Origin: Asparagopsis taxiformis | Taxonomy: Eukaryota > Rhodophyta > Florideophyceae > Bonnemaisoniales > Bonnemaisoniaceae | Assembly: GCA_030407315.1 (NCBI GenBank) | Contig: JALQPE010001958.1 | Location: 180,674-244,673, forward strand | Length of the DNA: 64,000 bases | Direction: 5' to 3' | In this document: piece by piece, positions 21,564 to 33,567 of the stretch | How positions within the stretch are numbered: the stretch's first letter is position 1 | Layout of the letters: each line of letters opens with the position of its first letter | Made by a program: the position numbers and the translations under genes | Notes under the pieces: generated by a model | What the model saw: the letters and a program-made list of their open reading frames with translations, nothing else | Database searches by the model: none | Told to the model about the DNA's origin: nothing

Positions 21564-24500
21564 CTACTTCTTCCCTCTCTTGGGTTTGCGCGTGCGCGCT
21601 CGGCGTGGTTGCCGGTCACCTTCGCGGTGTTGTCTTCGACGGAAGTACCTTGATGCCCATTCAGGGGGGACGTTCGCGCGTTGCGTCCATGTCGGCTTTC
21701 GGTAGCCATACCACTTCACCAGGAACCATTGTTCCCCGTCGTCGTCAGTGACGTAATCGATGAGATCATCGATGGGATATTCCTCCTCTGAGGTTGCGCG
21801 TTCGGCGTCGCTACTTCCCTCTGGGGTTTCCTTCGTCCCTTCAGGGAGAGCTACTCGTTCCGAGTTCGGCTGCGTGCCCTGTGGCGCTTTCTCTTGTTCC
21901 CCATTGGGGGTGGCTTCCAAAGACCTTACGGGGTTTGCCGTGGCTATCTTCTTCGCACTTGAGCGAGTGTGTCGACCCGGTTTGGGTTTTGCCAAATGGG
22001 CGGGTGCTTGACTTGCTTGGTTCGCTATGCGAAGTTCGGCTCCCGATGGAGGGTTCGCGTCCCGTTGAGGGGAAGTCGGCGTTTGTACGCGTGCTTTGAT
22101 TGAGCGTCGCCTGGTCGCGTTTGCGTTGGTCAAATGCCTTGGGGCTGAGTCTGTGGCGTCGGTGCCTGCCATACTTTGGCGAGTCGCTCGCTTGTGCGAC
22201 GGGAGAGCCCTGTCAGGGTTGACGTATTGGTCTTGGTCTGCATTGGCAGAGTTGTCGTGGCGTCTTTGTTGACTTCTTCGCAATTGTGTGCGATTGCGGT
22301 TGGTAGTTACCGGCTGTGTGGGTGAACGACTTGGGTCGTGTGCGTCGTTCCCAATTGTGGGTGAGTTACCGAAGGGTGAAAGACTACAAGGTTGATCCCG
22401 AGAGGGAGTTGCAAAATTGTTGCTTACGCGCACAGCGTCGGGGGCCCCCTCCTGAAGGGTGGTTTGTCCCAAACCACTACCTTCGGGTGTTATCCTAATT
22501 GTAGGTTGTCGTGGGGACGATGGTTGATCCCTGAAGGGGTATTCCTGATTAGGAGTTGGCGGAAGTGATTCGCTTTGTGCGTTCTGTTGGCCGTCGCCCG
22601 GCGGCTGGCGTGGTTGTGTATTCGGCGCGAGGGCGTCTGCACCTGATGGTGACGCTTGTGCGTTAACGGACTGTGGCCTAGGTGGCAAGGTTGGTTCCTC
22701 GGTTGGTCGCGGAGCGAGTGCAACTCTATCGAGACTAACCTTTTCGGTGATACCATCGCGGTCGATGTAAACCGTTCGCCGTCCGGCACGGATAACCCTA
22801 TAGGGACCTTGAGCTATTGGAGTTAGCTTGTTCCGTTCACGGACTTCTGGATTATCCAGATAAACGTAATCATCGGTAGTGATGAGTCGTTTAGACTTCC
22901 GGATTGACCGGTCGAAGTTACGCTTGTAGCGTGCTTGCGCGCTGTGAAGGCGTTTACCTGCCATATCAATGGTATCCGTAATACGGCGTAAGAAGTCTTG
23001 CTTCGTGAACGCGTCTGGCGTTGCCCTCCTTTTCACCGAATGGTGTGTCGCATATGGCGGTGGAGGTCGGCTTAGGATGAGGTCGAAGGGTGTAGTTCCC
23101 GTTGTGCGATGCACGTGCGTGTTGTACGCATAGGTTAACGCTGATGCGTAGACGTCCCAGTCGTCCTGGTTATCATTAACGTAATTACGTAGCATGCTCA
23201 ATAGAGTACGGTTATACCGTTCGACTTGCCCATTTGTCTGGGGATGGTATGCCGTCGTGAAGACGTTCTTCGTTCCTAACTGGAGGCAGACAGCCTGGAA
23301 GAACTTCGACGCAAATTGCGGACCGTTATCGGATAGTAATGTCCGTGGAGGACCATACTTAAACACCCAATGTGTACAAAAGGCTACTGCCACATGGTAA
23401 GCCGTAATGCTTCGCAGCGGAACCACCTGGGTTAGCTTGGTAAAGCGACATGAAATCACCAGTAGGTGCACGTTACCTTGTTACCTTTCTTGGTACGAGG
23501 TAGAGGACCGAGGAGGTCAATTGCAACGTCATCCAATGGTGTGGTAGCTGGGAACAGCTGGAGGGTACTCGCATGTTTGCGCAACCGTAATCAGTTTCTC
23601 GCACACGCTGAACAGCGTTCAACCGTTCCGGTTATGTCCGCAGCCATTGCAGGCCAGTAGTAAGATAGGCGCATCGTGTCGTACATGCGGTTCTGACCAG
23701 GATGTCCTGCCAATATGCCGTGGTGGCACATCGTCAATAGACGTTGCCGTAAGGCTTTAGGTACTACAATTTGGGATGACCCGTCCAGTCTGGACTTCCT
23801 ACAAAGGACACCGTCTTCATCTTCGAAGAAGAGAGAGTCAGATTTCTGCGAGGCCAGGGCCTGTTGACTGAAGTCGTCTGTTCGTTGCTCTTCGAGCCAC
23901 TCTTGGAGAGTTATCGGGCAGTATTTTTCCGTTTGTGGATGAGTTGTTAAGACGGGTGTACCGTTGCGATTAGGCGCCTCCTCGGCGTGGTCTCTTGCTA
24001 GAGAAAGGTCGTAGAACCAAACATCAGTGTCATCATCCAGGGATGTTTCACCTTGCGGTGCGTGCGTGGCCAACAGAGTTGGTATTTCATCGTCAATAGT
24101 GACGGGCGTCTCGCCGTTAGTTTCAACACGCGAAAGGGCGTCTGGTAGTTGGTGAACCCGACCGGGTCGGTAGACTATTTGATAGTCAAATTCCGCAAGT
24201 CGGAGGCGCCAACGGCATAGTCTCCCTGAAGGGTCGTTGATATTCATGAGCCAACGCAGCGCGTTATGGTCCGTCCGGACTACAAACTTTGTTTGCTCCA
24301 AGTATGGACGTAGGATAGTGACAGCCCATACGACGGCTAGACATTCACGCTCCGTAGGGGAGTAACCTCTTTCAGGTTTAGTCAAGGTCCGCGACCAATA
24401 GCCAATTGGCTTGAGATCGTTCTCTTCCCCTTGCTGCTGAAGCAGAGCGCATCCTATTTGGTATGCGGAAGCGTCCGTGTCTACGGTGTAGGGTTGACCC

Positions 24501-26587
24501 AACTTGGGTAGAGCCAGTATCGGCGGCTTGGTCATGACCTCCTTGAGAGCGTTGAACGCGCGGCGTTGGTCCTCGGTAGGAGGTTCTTTCCCGAATTTAG
24601 GGAGGCTGTCTTTGGTCAGCATTTCGTTCAAGGGGTGCGCAATTGCGGCATACCCTTTGATGAATCGTCGAAAGACGCCACAGCTTCCGAGGAAGGATCG
24701 CATTTGCGTAGGCGTTTGCGGAAAGATCGCGTCAGCGATAGCCGAAGTGGCGTTCTGTGCAACAGCTAGCTTTCCTGGCATCACGACATGTCCCAGGTAA
24801 TCAACCTTCTTTTCGAAGAAATGACACTTTGTCAACTTCAGGGTGACACCTGCTTCCCGTAGGAGGGAGAGTACTTGGTCCACATGGTGGAGATGTTCGG
24901 CCTCGTCCCGAGAGAATACGATCACATCGTCTAAGTAAATCAGACAGGTCTGCCAGCGAACGCTGCTAAGAATAATGTCGATGGCACGCTGAAACGTTGC
25001 CGGAGCATTCTTTAAGCCAAAAGGCAAACGCTTAAAGCGATATGTCCCCAAGTGGGAAGTAAATGCCGTTTTGTCACGGTCGTCCTGTGCAACAGGGATC
25101 TGCCAATAGCCAGAATTACAATCCAATGTGGTGAATACTTGAGCATCTCCGAGCGAGTCAATGAAATCATCCATTCGTGGAAGGGGGTACACATCATTGA
25201 CCGTGATGTCGTTAAGACCCCTATAGTCGACGCAAAAGCGTAATTTACCATCCTTCTTCGGAACAAGAACCACTGGGCTAGCCCATTCGGAGGTTGACGG
25301 TTCGATCACTCCTTTTTCCAGCATGCTGGTTATTTCCTTACGGGCAATCTCTCGACGAGCGGGTCCCATCCGGTAGGGTTGTTGCCGTCTAGGCTTGCTC
25401 CCTTCGACTATGTCGATTCGGTGTTCCGTAGCGCGGATGTCCCCTAGGGATCCATCCCACATAGACTCGTGTCGAGATAGCATGCTAAGGATGCGTTCCC
25501 TCAACGGGATTTGACCAAGGTGGTCTAGAGAGACTTCTTGCTTCCAGTTTGATGGTTGGGTGGCCTCGGCCTTTTGCTCCTGATGGAGAGTAGTCACCAT
25601 AGTGGAGGCCTCTTGGGAGGAAGGGGTAGAACGGCTGAGAGCCATGGGGCGCATTGGCCGTTCGGGTGCCCGAAGGGCATAGCCTATAATGGTCCCTTTA
25701 GGGAGGTACTTGTCGGATGTACCGAAGTTAGTTAATATAGTCAGGAATTCCTGTCGCGGGATGACTTCCGCAACCCCATTCGGGATAGAGACACGATGTC
25801 GGTGAAGGATCCGATCTCTCGGTGAGAGTATACTCAAGCCGCCACCGGCGCATACAACAGTAGTTGTTACTTGACTCCGCGGAGGAACATTCACACTTTG
25901 TGACAATCGAATGCCATGAGGCTGGCGGTCTAAGTTAATCCCATTAGAGGGTCGCGAGGCATCCACGTAGCACGAAAGGGTGGGGGATGTTTTACGCGTA
26001 GGCGACATCACTAGGATAGCTATCGACCCGCCGTCGTGAATATCAATTCGTTGGGCCCGGCACCTAATTGCGTCTACGTGGGTATTCATTGCCCCAGTTC
26101 CCAAGATGAGGGGTACGGCCAACTTAGGCGCGACGAAGAATTCTTCCTCAAAGGACTTGTGGCCTAACTGTAAGGACAGTATTATCTTGCCTTTTATCCG
26201 AAGAGGATTGCCGTTAGCATCGGCCAGTTGCGGAACTTTCCCCGTAGGGACTTGGAATTGTTCCCAATTGTGGGGTAAGCTCCTTTCATGGATGACCGAT
26301 GGTCCGGACCCGGTGTCCATCACCATACGCATGGGCGTGAGAATTGACGGATCGAGTCCGATGGAACCCATTACTACGTAATGGGCGGCCTTAAGCAGGC
26401 ATGAGGCTTTCGGCCTTGAGGTTCGAGTCCCTGTGGGGGAACCCGAAGGGGTTGGTGTCTGGGAAAGACTTTGGTCCCTAGAGGGAGTTGCAGCCTTTTC
26501 CTGCGGAGGTGGTTGTGGTGAGATGTCCACCGAGTAGCGTAATCGCTCCACCTCCTGACGGGAGTGCGACACCTCACTCCCCGTCAT
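21564..26587 (-). pseudogene. pol: G1 pol: protease, RT, RNase H, integrase, chromodomain (broken)
   Basis: The 998-codon first part has a retroviral protease (VMDTGSGPSVIH), reverse transcriptase (FCVDYRGLN, LPFGLKNAPATFQR, YLDDVIVFS), RNase H (TDASAYQIGCAL) and the HHCC finger of integrase (HGILAGHPGQN...CSACARN). It then meets an in-frame TGA just after CSACARN (about 23591). The same frame continues through LDDVAIDLLGPLPRT, then shifts near 23475 inside a GGTAACAAGGTAAC duplication. The 635-codon second part (23471-21564) has the integrase core (LLSDNGPQFAS, YHPQTNGQVERYNR) and a C-terminal chromodomain (WFLVKWYGYRKPTWTQ). The pol start overlaps the gag stop as TAATG. It makes the enzymes for reverse transcription and integration; this copy is non-functional as written. 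Confidence 0.9.
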
Positions 26588-28519
26588 TAGTTTTCCGACG
26601 ACGTGTCGGAGTCGTCGGAGGTTTCCAAGGCGTCGGCAACGTCTTGAGCCGTTACGGAAGATCCGTTACGTTCTAAAACGTCTCGCCTCAGAGGGCCCAA
26701 TTTGGGATGATTTTCGTCATCGGCGAACGCAACCATGCGTGTTGGAGGGTTTGACCGTTGGAGCACGGCTTTAGGGTAATCCCTTTTTCGGTTGAACCGA
26801 TTGGACTGGCGCTGTTGGCGGCGCATAACCTGCTCCGGTTCTTGCTGGTAAGCGTAGTTCGCAAAGGCGAAGTAAGTTCCCACTGAGGGTGGTAGGTAAG
26901 GACAAGTGTATAACACGTGCCCTGGTTGGCGACAGCCAGAGCATCTCCAAGTAACAGCCCCTTCGGGGATCATACTCTCAGCGAGTTTAAGATGTTCTCC
27001 CGTTAGGGTAGGGGCCTGCATTGGCGCGCCCATTGGGTTCCCGGTAGGGGAAGGTAAGGTCGGCGGCGGGGTCCGCGGTATCACGGCCGGTTCTCCGGGT
27101 ACGGTAGCGAGCAACGCTTTGCGTTTACGATCCGCGATTTCCCGAGTAGGGTAACCCTTCCGCTTTGCGGGTAGCGAAGCTCGTAGAGAGTCCCCGAGTC
27201 CTTTAGCAAGGTTACGGACAGCAAGAAAATCTTCTCCGCCACTGCGGCCTATAGTCACCTTGACGGTGTGTTTAACCTCTGGGCGTAGGCCCTTGAGGTA
27301 GTAGTTGACCAAGTCTCTTTCCGAGAAGACGTTCGCACACAGGAGTGCAGCGTCCTGCAGTCTGTCTGCGTATGCAGCTTCGTCTTCATCCGGCCCTTGC
27401 CGTATACGCGTTACTGCGTCATATGCGTCCGCTAGGACATTGTCCGTCGCGTAGCGAGCCAGAAGGGCGTTAACGGCTTGAGGCCAAGTGATCTGCTGGT
27501 GCAGGTGGTTGAGAAGCTTGCGCTTTCGCGCCTCAGCGGCGATAAACCGTTGAGGTTCTCCTTCCAGGAAATACTTGAGTAACTTGGTAGCTTCTCCCTC
27601 CGAGACTCCGCATGAATCACATGCATCTTGAAATTCCGCGAGGAACCGGAGGATATCGATGGGTTCCGTACCATCGAACGGCGTGAATGACGCGTTGAAA
27701 TTACGGATCTTCTCCGTTAGCTTATACAAGCTTCTTAATTCTTGATTTACCCATTGGGGTATCAGTCGTTAGGGACTTGTTCTTGAGTCGGTAGTACCGA
27801 TAGGAGACCACTAGGTCGAACGCGGGTTCGCGGGCCTTCAAAGGCACTAAGCCTTCCTCAAGAGGTCCTTCTTCATCATCCCACGAGGGATTTTCCGGTG
27901 CAGATCCGGTGGCACGAGTGTGCTGTCTCGTGCGAGAGATATTCCCTGTTTGGGATAGTGATTCGGCGAGGGCGTCGACACGGTCCGACAGGTGTCGGGT
28001 TGCTTCTACGACTTTATCCAATCGGGGATCTTCTTCTTCCTCCCTACCGGATGTAGGGTCAGGGAAGTCAGCCGATCGGATGCGGCGAGCAGGAAACTCC
28101 TGTTGTCCTAATGGACTGGCACTAAAGCCGTGAATCGAAAGCTCCTCCAGACGAGTTTCCAAAAGGGACACGCGTTTAGCGAATTCGGCTTTGACCTGAT
28201 TCCAGGTTTCCGCTAGGAACTCGGCGTCCCGATCTTGGGTGGCTTCTCGGCTGGCGGCCATCAGCTTTGGCTCGACCAGTTCCATGACGGTTTCGACCGT
28301 AGCGTCTACGATTTCCGCCCTGCGGTCTTGAACAGTCTTCTCGACGACGGTGCTGAATTCAGCCTTGAACTCTTCCAACCGTTCGTTGAAGATTCGGTCG
28401 GCTCGGTCTTGCAGGGTGTTAATCACCACGCCTTCTTCGGCGATCAGATCCGAATCGGATAAGTCGCTGGCAGGCGCTATGTCCTCACTAGAGGGTCCCG
28501 CTGTAGGGTTACGAGGCAT
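26587..28519 (-). pseudogene. gag: G1 gag with CCHC zinc knuckle (frameshifted)
   Basis: The first part (28519-27722, 265 codons, starts MPRNPTAGPSSEDIAPASD) is acidic and coiled-coil-like. It overlaps a second frame that runs through YKLTEKIRNFNASFTPFDGT to 26587. The upstream continuation of that second frame (PQWVNQELRSLYKL) shows that one protein was interrupted by a 1-nt change at about 27730-27790. The capsid-like region is followed by CSGCRQPGHVLYTC, a C-x2-C-x4-H-x4-C knuckle. It encodes the structural protein that packages element RNA. A programmed frameshift is possible but no slippery heptamer is obvious. Confidence 0.75.
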
Positions 28520-30412
28520 CGTGAAGATGATTGTGAAGGAAAATTTCTCTCAAAGAGACTTACCCGAGGGTACAAGGTTCTAGGTCGAGAGACCAATGTA
28601 GCAGGTAGAAAATCCGCTAGAGCGGCAAACCACCCGACAGGTGTCCCGAGCCTCGGTAGAGGAAGCGGTAGAGCAGATGAACCTTATGGGTACCCGGCGG
28701 GTAGTCTCGTAAGAGAGAAGGTATCGCTACCCGGAGGGGGTTGTGCGATTATAGCGCTCACGCGAGGTGCGTATTAATGGAGCAAGATGACGTAATCCGT
28801 CGAGCTGTTGGCTAACCCTAAGGTTTTCCCGGAGAGGGGTTGAACAATAGGTATGCGAACACTGTTCCCGTGGGTCGTAATTCCACTTGAGTTTACGTTA
28901 CTCTAGAAACCGTGCCTACTGGCTATTCCAGTGGCAGTTTTATACTAAGTCTACTGTAAGCTAGGGTTAGTGGTTAGGAATAAATATCCAGTTAGTGACC
29001 AATCAGAACCCAATTACTGGCGCTCGCCTACCCGCGAGGTCATTGCCAATAGGCTTACATTGTAATGTATGGCTGATCAGCCTAAGTTAAAATTTGCCCC
29101 TTGTGGGGTCTTGGCCGGGGCCGATAGGCCCGGGTGGGGTTATTTGTCAGCCTTAGCTGGTCCTAAGTATAGGAAACACGCCAGTTGGCTGGTGCCTTCT
29201 GATTGGCACATCCCGTAAGTGGGTACCCAATAGGGAAGCGACAGGGCTCGATCAGCGAGGACCGCCAGGCGGTACGACAGTGCTCGATAAGGAATCAGCC
29301 GCGAAGAGCCGCGTTGGTAATCACTAGCCGCGGTGACATGGCAAAGGAATTGTCGCCCAAGGGCGAATGGGCGCGTGCCGCCTTGCATTGGCACCGGGCC
29401 ACATTGCTTGCGCGGGACCCTTCGGCGAGCGTGCAACGTGTAGCGATATAGGCGCGATTAGTCACACACTTGTGCGAGCGGGAGGATTCTCCCGTTACAG
29501 TTGTGCACGTGTACGTTACGGCTGGCCGTTTCTATTAGTTTACACGTAGCAACGTAGCAGCTTACTCTGTAAGGCCCCTGGGCCGCATAAACACCCCACA
29601 AGGTCCATTGGACGCCGGACCGGGACCATTGGTCCTGGTCTGGTCCCGGCAGTCTCGTTGGCCATTTAAGGACAACGGACTGACCACTAAGCTACAATAA
29701 AGGCAGATCGTTTCGTTTCCAAATCTTTCGACCGTGGTCGTTTAACTTACAACTAAACGGCGGCGGCAGTTCCCTTACCGGATACCCGCTGCTCCGTTTC
29801 GATCTCCAATTGGGGATCGCTCGCACATTTCCCCAATTGCCCGCCGCGAGCCTCCTCCGGCGGGAGTGCACGTGGATTGCCCTAGGGCATTTCGTCTCCG
29901 CGGTAGTGGACCACCTTCCCGATTCTTTGAACGCCGTCAGGCGACCGGGAGTGGCCTTCCGCCCACCGCGACAAGGCTACCGACTGGGAGCGCTGTCGGT
30001 TCGGCACTCCCAGCCGGTCAACCGAGCTAACGCCCGTGGGCTTCTCAATCGGTCCCGACCGTACCGCCGGCGGTATCACAGTTGCGGAATCCGTCGTGTG
30101 GGCAGCCACGCGTGGAGGCGACCACAATTCCCCGCGGGGATCCATCGCGCTAAGTGCCTAGTTAACCCTTAAGTGGGTTGAGGACGGCCACGGCCGATAG
30201 ATCCCTCCGGCAGGTTAGATCCAGCCCTCCCGGACCCCGCTCTACCACCCGCTACCGGGTTGGGAGACAGGTGTCCGGGCTCCGAGGGATCGATCCACCC
30301 GACACCGCCCTCGGGCTACTAGGATCGCACGAGGCGTCAGCCTCGTGGAATCGGCGCTCTCACTCGTGAGTTCGAAGCCTTATCCCTATCCTCTAATCCT
30401 CCTCGGAGGTAC
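28520..30412. other. Non-coding 1.9 kb, probably G1 leader and 5' LTR region
   Basis: No conserved frame. It lies between G1 gag and the broken G2 integrase, where the 5' leader and LTR of G1 should be. On the minus strand its outer edge begins TGTACCTCCGAGG at 30413, a plausible LTR start, but no second copy was found on the other side of G1. A plus-strand AATAAA (about 29695) is present. I see no tRNA or other RNA gene. Confidence 0.35.
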
Positions 30413-31682
30413 AATCTATCTAAAAGGGCTAAGGTCCTACAAATTCCATTGGAAACACAAAGCCCGAGATGTCCGGAAGTATGTGGAGGGATGCATGAAG
30501 TGTCAGCAATACAAAGACTCTAATCAGAAGAAGTTGACTGACCCAACTTGTTTAGAGGTTCCTGAGAGAAGATGGGGATCTCTAGCAACCGACTTTATCG
30601 TAAGTCTACCCAAGACAAAAGACAGTTATGATGCTATAACTACCTGGGTAGACCGCTTGAGGAGAAGAGTTCATTTTATCAAGTCACGAGGTACTGACAC
30701 TGCTGAGGATGTTGCGAATGCATTCTTCTCCAACATATTCAAGCTTCATGGACTTCCCGACAATGTGGTATCGGATCGAGATAGAAAGTTTACATCCAAG
30801 TTTTGGGATTGTTTGATGGAACTATGTGGCGTTAAGCTCAAGATGCCTACGAGCAGGCACCCACAGACGGATGGCACGTCCGAAATCATGAATCGGATGA
30901 TTGAGAACTATCTTCGGTGCTATTGTTCCTACAACGAAAACAATTGGGATGAACTTCTACCATCTGCTGAGTTTTCCTACAATTCTGCTGTTTCTGAAGA
31001 TCTGGGTATGTCCCCTTTTGAGCTGGACCTGGGATGGATTCCAAAGTCTCCTTTGGACTTTGTGTCTGGAAATGAGATACCTGTGCAAAGTGTTGAGGAA
31101 TTCAAGAAACGGCTTACAGCTTCTCTTGAAGATGCTAAGTACTCTTACAACATTTCGAAAGCAGCACAGAGTGCGTATGCCTCCAGAAAGTTCAAGGATC
31201 CAGACTATAGGGTGGGATCCAAGTTATGGATTAACAGGTCTTTGTTCAGGGATGTGTACTCCCAGTCTCAGGAAAAGGAGAAGCTGACAGAAAGACTTTT
31301 TGGACCGTTTGTTGTGAAGGAATTGATTGGCAAAAATGCAGTTAGATTGGATCCTCCTGATCATATCAAGATACATCCTGTTATTAATGTCAGTCACACA
31401 ATTCCTCATATAGAACAACCGAGTGAGATTGTTGCCCCAATACCTCCTGTACCGGCCCCTGTCCCTGCTATTGAAGGTGATGAAATCGAGTTTGAAGCGA
31501 TCTTGAATCATAGAAAAAGAGGACAGGGATATCAGTTCCTAACCTTGATGAAAGGTAGTCCTACGCATGATGCTTCATGGCAACTTACGAGGGATTTCAT
31601 AGATAGGGATGGCACGAAGACTGGAATATGGTTAGAATACATCCGGAAGAAGAATATTCTACCGGATTATCATGATGAATAA
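30413..31682 (+). pseudogene. pol: G2 Ty3/gypsy integrase-chromodomain fragment (5' truncated)
   Basis: The frame enters at about 30413 within the integrase zinc finger (YKFHWKHKARDVRKYVEGC then CMKCQQYK). It carries the DDE core (LATDFIVSLPKT, VVSDRDRKFTSKFW, HPQTDGTSEIMNRM) and a GPFVVKELIGKNAVRLDPP segment. The C-terminal chromodomain-like part (FEAILNHRKRGQGYQFL...ASWQLTRDF) is followed by a stop at 31682. Protease, RT and RNase H are absent to the left, where G1-associated DNA begins, so G2 was split or truncated there. Codon use is more A/T-rich than in G1. Confidence 0.88.
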
Positions 31683-31722
31683 CTAAGTTGATGAGGACAT
31701 CAACTGTGTGAGGGGGGAATAG

Positions 31723-31965
31723 TGTAACGAACTGAAGCTGATGCCAGCAATTGCCAGCATAAACTAGTGTATTCTAGACACTACAAGTTACACTAAGTTT
31801 ACTCATATACTATAGGCTGCTAAAAAGTATCTTGCTGTTACGCCTAGAAGTATCTAGTTGGCTATGTCATCGAGTGATGTCATGATGGCATCATGTTAGA
31901 TTTATTTTGATGACATAATTTTATTTGATTAGTATTTTCTAGAATTAGTTCGTCACCGAACTACA
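31723..31965 (+). repeat. Probable 3' LTR of G2 with preceding polypurine tract
   Basis: A purine tract GAGGGGGGAATAG (about 31710-31722) lies 30 bp after the integrase stop and is followed by TGTAACGAACTG. The likely end is TTCGTCACCGAACTACA, whose ends mirror the start. About 243 bp. The 5' LTR is not in the window, so the right boundary is by motif only. Confidence 0.65.
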
Positions 31966-32166
31966 ATTCTATGGTAGGTATAGAAAAGGCATGGTCAACT
32001 CCGGTCTTGGGGGATCGGAGGCATCATGGATCATTCAACCAAAACAACTACCACTCAGCTATCCCGTGTACACATTCGTTTCAATTGAAAATAGATGAAG
32101 CGAATACACTGGCTGAATCGAAAGTGATCGGAGCAACGGTTATGAATGCCTGTTCATCCATTTCTA

Positions 32167-32523
32167 GTGTCTATCGGACAAGTGGCCTCATATGAGGCCA
32201 CTTTTTACCAACCTAATAGTAATATAAATTTCTTCTGAGACGGAAAACTTTTTTGTCGGAAAGACGCCTCAGCGAGTTTCATGGTTTGGCAGGGCTGAAC
32301 ACTTTGAGAAAGTCAAACTTTGCAGCCGCTAGATCACATCATCGGTTCTTCTATCTTTATGGCTTCCTGAACACCATTAAACGCAGAAAAGTTGCAAAAA
32401 AAATTTTTGAAGTCGAACCGAATGAACAAAGGCTGTTTTTTCGTAATTTTTGGCCAATTTTCTCGGCCTCATATGAGGCCAAGGGTGACCTCATATGAGG
32501 AAATTTGCTTGTCCGATAGACAC
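32167..32523. mobile_element. MITE, 357 bp, 16-bp perfect TIRs, TA target duplication
   Basis: GTGTCTATCGGACAAG at 32167 is repeated exactly inverted at 32508-32523, and both ends are flanked by TA (32165-32166, 32524-32525). The flanking TC/GA extend the symmetry to 20 bp. Three copies of the palindrome CCTCATATGAGG lie just inside the ends. There is no coding capacity. The TA duplication suggests Tc1/mariner-type mobilisation. Confidence 0.8.
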
Positions 32524-32525
32524 TA

Positions 32526-33567
32526 GAGCCCTCATATTATTGCAATGGTCGATCTGTGCATCTCACATGACCTTTTACAGAGGTATTGATCTCCTTCACA
32601 TCCGAATTTGAGTGGTGACCTGGAATCTTCAGGACGTCTGTCTTTGTGGAATTCCAGTCACGTTGTTCGATCCTGGGTTACAGGTTGGGAAGAAACAGGG
32701 TTTTCAAATTGCGTTTGTGAAAAAGAACTTTGTCCATGTCAAAGTTTACGTTGCATTACAGTAACTAAGCTGAAATGAACCATATCGCACATTTAAAAAA
32801 CTCGCGCCCTGCAGAGCGAATTCTGTACTCCACACCCTGTGCTAAAACTGCTCCCACTGTTGTGTTGCCAAAACTCTCTATTGCTCTTGGGCACGTGCTT
32901 GGTCGTAGTGCGCAAGGATTGTTCTCTCAGCTATTCCAATAATCGTCCAGTGAGTAGCTGCCATGTAAGTTTTATTCGCCAAGCGGTTCGCAATGGCGCA
33001 AACGTGCCGTGTGCATAAGTGGTTGCAATTGGCCCATGCGAGGTCACAGGTTGTTCTCATCGGGCATAGTGACTACAGCGCTTACATGATTATATCGTCC
33101 AGATTGCACGAAACGTGTCGAGTCTGAATGGATCAAGCGCGATGAAAAACGGCATTTTCGCATTTCTTTCGAGAGCCGAGAGAATATTTGAAATATGGAA
33201 CAAACGCACGACACGAAATATACTGCATGGATGCATCATTTCTCTCGTACGTGCATTCGGCGTCGAGTCGGAAAGCATCGAGTCATACAGTGCAGAACTA
33301 TGAAAGGGCGCCACGTGTGCTTCACGCACCGGGACAGAGATGCTTGTCTGCCGAATACGTAGGAACACACTAGTCACGTCACGGCAGCGGTGCGCGCCTG
33401 CATCGCAGTCCTGTGATCCTGATATGCGTCGTCGAGCGCAATTTGATTGGGTGTCCACTCCAGGACGAGTCTCGAGTCGTGCTTTGCATCCGTAAAATTG
33501 CGCGTTGCAAGGCTATGGTGAACATGTACAATCCGCCGACCAAGCGGCGTCATTTTACAAGACGCGG
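32526..33567. other. Intergenic, nothing recognised
   Basis: About 1 kb between the MITE and the 3' end of the secreted-protein gene. Only short overlapping frames on both strands; no repeat, RNA gene or clear signal seen. Confidence 0.5.

Larger units (their letters stand above)
21564..28519 (-). mobile_element. Ty3/gypsy chromovirus G1 (degenerate)
   Basis: Minus-strand gag (28519-26587) then pol (26587-21564) with protease, reverse transcriptase, RNase H, integrase and C-terminal chromodomain in the order typical of Ty3/gypsy chromoviruses. There is at least one frameshift in gag, and one in-frame stop plus one frameshift in pol. I could not find a matching LTR pair by eye. It appears to lie inside G2, whose integrase resumes near 30413. 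Confidence 0.85.

Noticed and set aside
26405..26440. AGGTTCGAGTCCC word resembling a tRNA T arm
   Set aside because: Lies inside G1 pol coding sequence; no cloverleaf.
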